DNA from: Pogonophryne albipinna
Lineage: Eukaryota; Chordata; Actinopteri; Perciformes; Artedidraconidae
NCBI GenBank assembly: GCA_028583405.1
Contig: CM053251.1
Span: 5,180,983-5,244,982 of the forward strand
Direction: 5' to 3'
DNA: 64,000 nt
Shown: positions 55,621 through 64,000 of the stretch, one piece after another
Layout of the letters: the number at the start of each line of letters is the position of its first letter
Numbering within the stretch: the first letter of the stretch is position 1
Notes under the pieces: generated by a model
Seen by the model: only the letters and a program-made list of their open reading frames with translations
Databases searched by the model: none
Told to the model about the DNA's origin: nothing
Translations under genes and position numbers: made by a program

Positions 55621-58600
55621 TCAGCTGTATGTGTGGATGATTCTGTGGCGTTTCAAATGGTGCATCAGGATGAATGTCTTCCCGCAGAGCGAGCAGCTGT
55701 AGGGCCGCTCCCCGCTGTGTGTGCGCTGGTGGACCCTCAGGCTGCTCTGCTGCGTGAACCTCTTCCCACACTGACCGCAGCCGTACGGCTTCTCGCCCGT
55801 GTGTGTCCGGTGGTGGATGTTGAGGTGGGATGAGCACTGGAAGCTCTTCCCACACACCGTGCACCAGAACGTGCGCTTCCTCTTGTGGCTTTGCTGGTGC
55901 AGCTTGAACTGGTGCAGACGGCCGAAGGTCTTCCCGCAGTGCGAGCAGGAGAATCCCCGAGTCGATCCGGAGAAAGACCTGTGGGAGGAGGGAGGGTGGA
56001 AGCTGCCTGTTTGGACGTGAGAGTGACTTACGACCGGTCTATCTGAGGCGGCACTCTCCCTATCCGAGTGTTCATCCGGATGTGAGGGGTTTCTCTGCGG
56101 ACCTCCCTGAGGTCTGGGTTGAAAACCGGAAGACTGTGGACCATCCTTCTGAAACTCACTGTTGTACATCCCATTACACGGCCTCTGAGTGCTAGCAGCC
56201 TTGGTCGAACCCACATCAGAATGGTCTGGAAAGGTGTTGGAGTATTCCTCTACCACACTAGAAAAGTCAGGGAAACCTGCATCAATGTCGTCGCCTTCAA
56301 TGATGGAGGACCAGAGCTGGGAGTCTCTCTCATCCAAGGAAAAGTCAGCGGCAAGTGGAGTCTGCTTGGCTGCGCGGTGCTGGCACCCGTCCTGACTAAA
56401 TCCTGAGCGGTCCTCCTGCTTCTCCGTCTTCACCGTAAACTGAAGGCCACTGATGTCTCCTGCATGCGCTGCAGAGTTATACAAGTCACTGAACTCTGAT
56501 GATTTTCTTGTGCCGCCCTCCGAGAGGTTTAAGTGACGGTCCTCCTCCGGCTGCTGGCTCTCTGGAGCGTTAGCTGGACGGCGGTATTGACCAGCAGAAC
56601 CTGCAAATGAAAGGAGAACTCATGAGGGATTGTGTGAATAATGTGAGCATTAATGATTATTTTTGGATTTAATTCTTTAACAAAATCCAATTCTTTAACT
56701 CACCAATCAGCCTTGCAGATTCACTGATCCACAGCATCTCATCTGGACTTTCTTCTTTAATCGTGAACGAAACTGTGGCTTCGTCAATATCAGGAAACTA
56801 GATAAAGAGAGGATGGCTTCAACTTTAATGTATGGGCTCAGAACAGTCTCATAATACACACATGCACACAGAAGGATTCACACTTGTACTTCATGCACAC
56901 AGAAGGATTCACACTTGTACTTCATGCACACAGAAGGATTCACACTTGTATTTCCGGATCCACACTTGTGTTTTTCAGTACACACACAAATGTGTTTCGT
57001 TTCATATACATGTAAATAAAATCCAAACACAGAAAAAAGTTTTACATATGTATTTTTGATCCTCACGTATTTGTTTTCCGTTTAAAACCTCTGCACCTGC
57101 AAACACAAACAGCTTTCTGTGCACGGATCGCTGTGCATTCGTGTGTGGGTTTTTTGAGACTCCCCTGACCGTCACCCGATTCGTACTTGTAATTTTTTCT
57201 ATCTATAGCCAATCAGATGTCTCCTTCATTCTAAGCCAATCACATGAGCGCGCCCCCACGAGGGTAGATTTCTTGAGTCTCAAAAAACCCACACACGAAT
57301 GCACAGCGATCCGTGCACAGAAAGCGGTTTGTGTTTGCAGGTGCAGAGGTTTTAAACGGAAAACAAATACGTGAGGATCAAAAATACATATGTAAAACTT
57401 TTTTCTGTATTTGGATTTTATTTACATGTATATGAAACGAAACACATTTGTGTGTGCATTGAAAAACACAAGTGTGGATCCGGAAATACAAGTGTGAATC
57501 CTTCTGTGTGCATGAAGTACAAGTGTGAATCCTTCTGTGTGCATGTGTGTATTATGAGACTGTTCTGAGCCCATATTAATTAAGCTGTAAACACAACATG
57601 TAATAACCTTATGAAATGGATTTGATGAACATGTTAGAAAACGTTGGACTATACACTATTTATAAATGGAGCAGACACACTTCAACATTATCTAACTTAA
57701 TTTACTTGGGATACCTACAAATAAAAATCCTCAGGGAACATGACACTGCTTTTACTGTTGTTTTAAACTGTACATTGTTAACACGTATTTACACTGAGGG
57801 TTTTTATATTTGCACTTCTTGTATTTATTTGTTTCTATTATTGCACTATATATTGGTATCTTGTGCGCTTTTCTGTATCTTGTCATCTTATGAGCATTTA
57901 TTTTCAGCCGTGATTATTATTATTATTCAATAATCTCCTTTTCTGCACTACACCAATTACTGAAGATATTATCTGCACTTAGGTGCTTATATCGCCCATA
58001 TGTTCAGCAGCTAATCACTTATTTAACCAGGCAGTTAGTAGTTCTGGGACATTTTATTTGTAGCTCCTTGATGCTGCTAGAAAGTGAACCCACTGGTGAG
58101 AGCCAGAGCTAATGTTAGGGCTGCTCGATTATGGCAACAATCATAATCACGATTATGTTGGTCAATAATTGATATCACGATTATAAAAATGTTACTTTGA
58201 AAACATCCATTTAAAAAAAGATTGAACAGTTGATTACCCTGAACTTTAAGTATAATTCAAAAAAAAAAAAAAAAATCGTTTTATTTCGATTACGTTGTTT
58301 TCGTAATCGTTGAAAGCCAAAATCGAGATTAAAATACGATTAATTGCACAGCCCTAGCTAATGTACACATATAGTTTGGAGCCGCTTTCATTCATGATAA
58401 GTATGTTCCACACCAGTGTCAGTGCTGCTCCGGAGAGACAACAATGCTGGGCCTCCTACTTGGTAGACGCGGGCAAAACATTGCAACTGTGCCCTTATTA
58501 TTCCAAGGTATTGAAATACAACCAATAACTAATTTGTCCACATAGGAAAACGGGGGGCTTTTGGGGCCCCTGGTGGCTTTTGGCCCAGAGATTCATGTAC

Positions 58601-59190
58601 ATCTACACAGATATTACTGATGTTGACAAAAACAAGAAATATGAAAACAACACAGACCTTGATATCTGCAGTAGGATGTGGACAGCTCCGCACATCAGTT
58701 CCTCTGTCCATGTAGTTTTCTGGTGTAGGTGAAGAAAAATACATTAAAACAAAGTCAAATGAAAAACAATTTTGGAGGATTTGCATTAAATTATATCAAC
58801 AATGTAAGTAATGTAAGAAGATAGAGCGATCCTACAGAGGTGCCTTGTTCTTATTTCTCTTCAGTTGTAGCCTACTGTATCATAAAGCGTGTATCATGTT
58901 GTACACTACTACATTAATATGCATAATACATGAGTTTACAGGAGTAGTAATTAGCAGCATTATTAGTCATAGAGCCTCTCACCAAACCCCCGCTGCAGCT
59001 GACCTCTCTTGTTTTCCATCATCAGTAATTTCCTCTTCAGTAACTCATTCTCGTTTTGCTTTCGAGATATTTCCAGATGCAGAAACGCACATTTGTCATC
59101 GACTAGTTTGGATATTTCTGCCACTGCTGCTTTCACCAAAACCTCCATTATAGAGGATAACTGGGTTTGAAAGGGAATGCACGTCGCCAT
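55621..59190 (-). CDS. C2H2 zinc-finger protein, complete four-exon gene
   Basis: Minus-strand exons: 59190-58983, 58719-58658, 56797-56704, 56600-55621. All have GT-AG borders and phases 1, 0, 1 that join to 1344 bp, 447 residues plus stop. Residues 1-69 form a predicted coiled coil ([20 protein letters not shown] ... [19 protein letters not shown]), the N-terminal layout common in fish zinc-finger genes. An acidic [12 protein letters not shown] segment follows. Residues about 337-447 hold four C2H2 fingers ([32 protein letters not shown]), the second to third and third to fourth joined by TGEKP- and SGERP-type linkers. Expected role: nuclear DNA binding and transcription control; target unknown. 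Another gene of this class begins to appear at the right edge in the same orientation, suggesting a local cluster. Confidence 0.9.
56831..57575. mobile_element. Foldback element with about 300-bp inverted arms, in intron 2 of the zinc-finger gene
   Basis: Left arm 56831-57162 starts TATGGGCTCAGAACAGTCTC; right arm 57275-57575 ends GAGACTGTTCTGAGCCCATA. The loop is 112 bp. The left arm has three copies of a 31-bp unit (CACACAGAAGGATTCACACT core) and the right arm two, which explains the 31-bp length difference. Flanks TTAATG and TTAATT may be a worn target duplication. No coding capacity. Confidence 0.9.
58116..58356. mobile_element. hAT-type MITE with perfect 8-bp target duplication
   Basis: TAGGGCTGCTCGATTA on the left and TAATTGCACAGCCCTA on the right, with GCTAATGT on both sides (58108-58115 and 58357-58364). 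241 bp, inside intron 2 of the zinc-finger gene. Confidence 0.9.
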
Positions 59191-59408
59191 GCTGATTCAT
59201 GTAAGGTAATATGTAAGGGTAAAATATAAGAAACACGTCTTTAAACGCAATGGTTTTTATTAAAAAATCCGAAAACAACCGACGCACTAAGATGTTACAT
59301 CCCTCTGTTTTAGCTAGCTGGAGCTTTGCTTCCGTGTGGCTGAACCTCTACCGTAAAGTCCCGAGGAGAGGCGCGGAGGGATACCAAACAAAAAGGCAGT
59401 GTAAGAAC

Positions 59409-59941
59409 CAGAGGTGGAGAAGTACTCCGATCTTGTACTTGAGTAAACGTAGAAGTACCAGAGTGTAGGAATACTCTGTTACAGTAAAAGTTCTGCATTC
59501 AAAATGTTCCTCAAGTAAAAGGAGAAAAGTATCAGCATAAAAATAAACTTACTAAAGTAAAAGTAGTCATTCTGCAGATTGGTCCATTTCAGAATAATAT
59601 ATATGATATGTCCTGGTTACAATTATTGATGCATTAAAGCTGGTAAAGGTGCAGCTAGTTTTAATGACTTTGTATACTGCAAGGTAGCTTGTGAATTTAC
59701 TCCAGGTGGAACTAAAGTCTGATTTAACACTTGACTAATCTCACATCATCACAAGTAAATAAAGGTACAAAATAAATGTAGCGGAGTAAAAGCACAATAT
59801 TTACCTCTGAATTGTACAGGAGCAAGTGGAGAAGTACTACATAGCATAACATTGAAATACTCAAGTAAAGTACAAGTATTGTGTAGTATTGTACTTAAGT
59901 ACAGTATTTGAGTAAATGTACTTAGTTACTTGCCACCTCTG
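59409..59941. mobile_element. MITE with CAGAGGTGG ... CCACCTCTG ends
   Basis: CAGAGGTGGAGAAGTACTC on the left and AGTTACTTGCCACCTCTG on the right. The body is full of AAGTAC/GTACTT motifs, as in a repeat I know to be abundant in fish. 533 bp. Flanking 8-mers are similar but not identical. Weak pieces of the same family occur near 24950-25050. Confidence 0.7.
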
Positions 59942-61591
59942 GTTTACACATACGAGGAATTTGCCTTGGTGTACATGGTGCATACATAAACACAGGTAAA
60001 GAAACAATTATAACAATATACGTTAAGATATAGAAAATTACTTACAGGAAATCTGGATATACCAAAAAACTTTGCAAAGTTCTCAGAATATATAAAAAGA
60101 AATATGTGCAGTATTGTTATTGAAAGTGGAAAGTAGTGTAGATACTAAGAGAGGTAGGTTGAATATTCGAAGGGGTTGAGCAGAACTGGCAATCCATAAA
60201 TGAGATAAATAAGAACAAGATATTGTTTACAAAGTGTGCATTCATTTTAATGCATACAGTCTATATAAGGTAGTTCTGTTTCAGGGCAAACTTAAAAGTG
60301 ACTTACCTTAACATGGCGGACAACTGGACAGCCTAGATTTGAAGGAGTATCTTGACATTTTGGGTGACATTTAGGTACATTTATATCAAACACCAAAGTG
60401 CTGGTCTATTAAAAATAGAAGTTCACACGAAAAGTAGGCCTTCATTTTTCTTTGTGGTTCTGTTCCCCCCCTTACATGTCCGTACAAAAAGCTACTACCA
60501 AGTCTTAATTAGTGCTGTAAGGATTAGTTGTTATCAATAAGGTGATGTGCAAAACCACTATTTTGATAATAAATTAATCCTTTCAGTACGTTTTTTCAAG
60601 CCTGGAAATGGAAATATGATATAAATTAGGGGTCCATATTGTGTCCTTTTTGGTTTAGTGGGGATAAAATAAAAACACACTTTCGATGATGACTGCGAGT
60701 GAGGACGAGGAAGTTGTTCAGGAAAGATTTGACATAGAAAAATCCTTTATTTCAACTGTTCATCAAACATCAAAATAACTAGAGTGCCAGACTCCACACT
60801 TCGATTGAAATGTATAACAAAAAATACATTACATGTGTATCTTTTCAAACGTGTTCTAACAGCCTGTATAATGTGCTTGAGTTATGCAGAAATCATACTA
60901 CAATTGGCAGTTTGATTGAAAATATTGATCGTAAACACTTCAATACAAAGAGTAACAGTGCAGTGGACGGGTCGGGCATTTCATTACCATGTAAAAAAAA
61001 GTAGGCACACATCATACTGTCCTTTTCAAATGATAGTTGTTTGATGTGCTTAATGCTCAACTGTGTCCAGTTGCCAATAAATGATCAATAAAATGTTATA
61101 AAATGATAGAGGAGCCTCAAATTGTATGACTCTCAAATGCTTGATGACTAAAGAGACATGCGTTACACTTAATGCTTCTTTACACATAATGCAAGTTTAG
61201 TGCATATGATTTAGCCGTACCTTATCTTAGTCCCTTCCCTTTCTTCAAAAACACTTTGAAACTTGCCTTTTAAAGATTAAACTAAACCAATATGAAGCAG
61301 ACATTGAGATACCTTTACATGCTGCTTCAAAGGTCAACTGAATTTGAGGTGTACAAGATGTTGTTGTATGAGGTTTGTTTTGGGAAAGTAAAGACACAAC
61401 TGTCCATCACATAAGCAACTTTTTAAAGAATAATAACCTTATTATATACTCCAGAAAATAAATACTAAATATATTTTAGATTCAGTATACTAGTGTGAAA
61501 CCACGTAGAATATATCTTATCAAAACTTAAAGAAACTGGCATTCAAAATCAGAATAGAGAATAAACCTGTATGTTAGTCGAAATGCTAAAT
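59942..61591. other. Intergenic stretch, possibly part of a long 3' untranslated region
   Basis: No exon seen. A minus-strand AATAAA near 60738-60743 could end transcripts of the partial zinc-finger gene at the right edge (inference). Confidence 0.3.
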
Positions 61592-62135
61592 CAGGGGTTG
61601 TCAAACTCAAGGCCCGGGGGCCAAATCCGGCCCGTGACTTCATTTTCTGTGGCCCCACAAGAGCTTGCAAAGAATATAATATGTTTATTATACGGTTACA
61701 TGCTACTTTACAGAAGCACGTTGCCCATAAACTACATGTCCCACAATGCATCTCAAATGTGCCTTTTTTCTCAATTTGCCTTTTTTTCTTCAAAATACGC
61801 TTTTTTTCTTAGAATTTGCCTTTTTCTCAAAATGTTACTTTTTTTTCAAAATGTCACTTCTTTTTTTTTTGTTTTTCCAGAATTTGGCTTTTCTTTTTAA
61901 ATCATTTTGTGACATGCACACTGAAGAGACTTGCAATTATTTGCCCTAGACTTCTGCTTTCAGACGTATCTGAAAATAATCCAATGCAGAGGCAATCATG
62001 TAATATAATAAATTATGTTATATATATTAAATATTTATATATGTATTTTTATATAGTCTTAAAGTTACAACCGGCCCTTTGAGTGAAACCATAACGCTGA
62101 TGTGGCCCGCGATGAAATTGAGTTTGACCCCCCTG
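61592..62135. mobile_element. hAT-type MITE with perfect 8-bp target duplication
   Basis: CAGGGGTTGTCAAACTCAA on the left and TTGAGTTTGACCCCCCTG on the right, with TGCTAAAT on both sides (61584-61591 and 62136-62143). Relative of 50718-51115 in inverse orientation, with an added T-rich array at about 61758-61895. Confidence 0.9.
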
Positions 62136-62747
62136 TGCTAAATCAATGAACTTAAAGCTTTTGTTCTGATACAGCCAAACTCCACTTAAAACCGCTCATA
62201 CAAAGTGTGTATTATTATCTTAAGATGAAAAATAAGATTGGCCAAGTTTATCCTGGGGAAAAAAAACATGTTGAATTTCTAATCAGGATATTCAGTTACA
62301 GAGCAAATGGTTTTCCCTTTACTTATTTTTAAGTAAATGGAATTAAATGGAACATTACAGTGTGCTTTTAGAAGAGGGCATGGTTAGTTTAGTTTGAAAA
62401 GACCACAAATAAAAAAGGCAAAAACAACAATATTTCAACTTTACCTTTAACTTAATGTGTGACTGTTATCACGATTTGAAACAAAGACGTAAATTGTAAA
62501 AAATAATCCAGTAAAAAAAAAATCAGTGAAGTGAAACTAGATATCAGTCAATCAATAAGATAGGAGCAACGAAGGTACAAACAAAAAGGAAAACATTTAG
62601 TGCAAAATATCAGGAATACAGATTGATCCTTGCTGCCATGAGACCGTACTTAACAAATAATGCATTTAGAAACAAAAAGCTCTTCAATCTTCTGCTTTAG
62701 CTTTTGTCAAGTATTTCTTTAAAAATCATATTGACCTATATATTAAA
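62136..62747. other. Stretch without recognisable gene
   Basis: AT-rich, between two hAT elements; possibly 3' untranslated sequence of the zinc-finger gene ending at 63907. Confidence 0.35.
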
Positions 62748-63015
62748 CTAATTTGTAGGGCTGCCCCCAAATAGTCGATTAATTAAGTCTTAATCGAGCA
62801 ATTTTTAATTAGTCGAGTAGTCCATACGCGTCAGTCGGAAACCCTCAGACTTCATTCAGAGCGGAGCCTGGTCATTCAGGTAATTAGGTCGGGCAGGACA
62901 TCTAAAGTGTGGATCTTTCTGAGCGAGTCAAGGAAGATATTTTCAGTGTTTCCGTTTCCTCTGTCGTGTGTATTGGGTTATATTCAGATATTAATAATAT
63001 CTTTAATATTATAAT

Positions 63016-63795
63016 TAGAGATGTCCCGATCTGATCACGTCATTTTGAAAAGATTGGAATCGGGAGAAAAAAATCGGAGATCGGGATTTTTTTTTTTTTT
63101 ATAAAATATTTGTATTATTTTATTTCATGTTACAAAACAAAAATGACGTCTTAAAGTCATCCTGAGGCCTTAGTTTTGGTTAAAAATTACACAACATCAT
63201 GTATGTGTTGCTTCTTTTGGGCTTGTTTTCAGACCTGGTTGCTTATTTCTCTCAAAGCTGGCAACAGAGTGGGCGCAGTGTCTAATAGTAGCAGTAAGCT
63301 AACGAGAGGCTACGTTCAGCTGGTGACTCGTGACTCGGGACAGAGAAAATGTCAGCAGTTTGGAAGTATTATAAAATTGAAAGCGAAGGCAGTGTAACAG
63401 CCAGATGCAATGTTTGCAAGGCGGAGGTTCCGCGTGGTGGAAAGAACAGAGCTACGTTCAACACGACCAATCTAATACGCCACCTGAGAAACAAACACCA
63501 ACAACAACAGGACGAGTACACAGCGGCCACTCAGGTAACGGCACTGAAACAACCGACACTTTCAGAGACTTTTAAAAGGAAAGAGAAACTGCCCCAGAAC
63601 AGTGAAAAGGCCAAACAAATAACAGCCAAGATAGCTGAATGCATCGCGTTGGATGACCAGCCGTTATCGGTTACGTTTTTCTCTCTTAATGCATTGCATA
63701 AAGATCGGATCGGGAAAAATCGGTATCGGCAGATTGTCAAAATCAAATGATCGGAATCGGTTCGGGAGCAAAAAAAGGTGATCGGGACATCCCTA
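63016..63795 (+). mobile_element. Inner hAT element, internally deleted, with BED-finger remnant
   Basis: TAGAGATGTCCCGATC on the left and GATCGGGACATCCCTA on the right; ATTATAAT at 63008-63015 and 63796-63803. Subterminal ATCGG repeats. Carries the 5' part of a transposase gene. Confidence 0.9.
63349..63750 (+). pseudogene. Truncated hAT transposase (ZBED-like), BED zinc finger only
   Basis: The ATG at 63349 opens MSAVWKYYKIESEGSVTARC, a BED-type finger with CNVCK and HLRNKH as metal ligands, then a TLSETFKRKEKLP linker and ALDDQPLSV. The latter is the start of the hAT core, after which the frame jumps into 3' terminal sequence of the element. The catalytic DDE/RNase H core and dimerisation region are deleted, so no transposase activity is expected. 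A stand-alone DNA-binding peptide is possible in principle. Confidence 0.75.
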
Positions 63796-63906
63796 ATTAT
63801 AATTAATAATTGGTCGATTAGAAAAATCTTTAGTCGGGGGCAGCCCTACTAATTTGTGCCATTTGTTACGTATGAATGTGATGAAGCTTGTTGCGTACAC
63901 ACTCAC

Positions 63907-64000
63907 TTATTCTACATGTAGTTTCAGGTGCAGCTTCAGGATGCTCATCTGATTGAAAACCTTCCCACATATGTTGCAGCTGAAGGATTGCTCTGTGACG
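63907..64000 (-). CDS. C2H2 zinc-finger protein, C-terminal end (partial, runs off window)
   Basis: The minus-strand frame reads VTEQSFSCNICGKVFNQMS and ILKLHLKLHVE, then TAA (63909-63907). This is one complete C2H2 finger (CNIC, HLKLH) at the very C-terminus. The rest lies beyond 64000. Same orientation and class as the four-exon gene at 55.6-59.2 kb, so a tandem family is likely. The nested hAT pair at 62756-63848 sits about 60 bp downstream of the stop. Confidence 0.75.
   Translation of the reverse strand, partial: VTEQSFSCNICGKVFNQMSILKLHLKLHVE

Larger units (their letters stand above)
62756..63848. mobile_element. Outer hAT-type MITE, perfect 8-bp target duplication
   Basis: TAGGGCTGCCCCCAAATAGT on the left and TAGTCGGGGGCAGCCCTA on the right; CTAATTTG at 62748-62755 and 63849-63856. 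Split by a second hAT element. Without the insert it is about 305 bp. Confidence 0.9.

Noticed and set aside
55547..55864. Minus-strand ORF overlapping the zinc-finger exon in another frame
   Set aside because: Frame shadow of the C2H2 finger coding sequence.

Overview
The window looks like nuclear DNA of a ray-finned (teleost, probably percomorph) fish. The reasons are short vertebrate-type exons with GT-AG introns, very long CA/TG microsatellites, a dense mixture of hAT, Harbinger, Tc1 and LINE/SINE debris of teleost type, and genes whose closest recognisable relatives are vertebrate: a Kir4.1-type potassium channel, purine nucleoside phosphorylase and a fish-style C2H2 zinc-finger gene. 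There is no sign of prokaryotic or organellar sequence. One assembly gap of about 500 N lies at 9468-9966.

Layout. (1) 0-9.4 kb is mostly repeats: a candidate signal-peptide exon at 515-575, then a nested stack of transposons from 1.9 to 7.0 kb, in which a LINE and three Harbinger-like MITEs sit inside an older repeat, plus SINEs. (2) 9.97-16.15 kb holds the minus-strand start of a kcnj10-like channel gene: the coding exon is cut by the gap, and a candidate non-coding first exon lies 5.7 kb upstream. (3) 16-40 kb is gene-poor. It has LINE pieces, microsatellites, a broken SLAM/CD48-like immunoglobulin pseudogene (27.6-28.1 kb), a perfect 52-bp palindrome, a rearranged Tc1 end joined to telomere-like repeats (31.7-32.2 kb), and a LINE with a long open reverse-transcriptase frame (32.5-35.1 kb). 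(4) 40.1-47.05 kb is a complete six-exon purine nucleoside phosphorylase gene on the plus strand, whose exons join into a 296-residue protein with every phase matching. (5) 47-54 kb is a field of MITEs, many with exact target-site duplications. (6) 55.6-59.2 kb is a four-exon, 447-residue C2H2 zinc-finger gene on the minus strand. (7) 59.2-64 kb carries more hAT elements, one nested in another, and the 3' end of a second minus-strand zinc-finger gene that runs off the window.

The genes do not form a functional pathway. The kcnj10 gene near a SLAM-like remnant recalls human 1q23, where KCNJ9/KCNJ10 and the SLAM family are linked (inference). The most interesting points are the telomere-like inverted repeat at Tc1/LINE breakpoints, the complementary CA and TG tracts on either side of exon 2 of the phosphorylase gene, a MITE that provides the first poly(A) signal of that gene, and several nested-transposon histories that can be dated relative to one another from target-site duplications.
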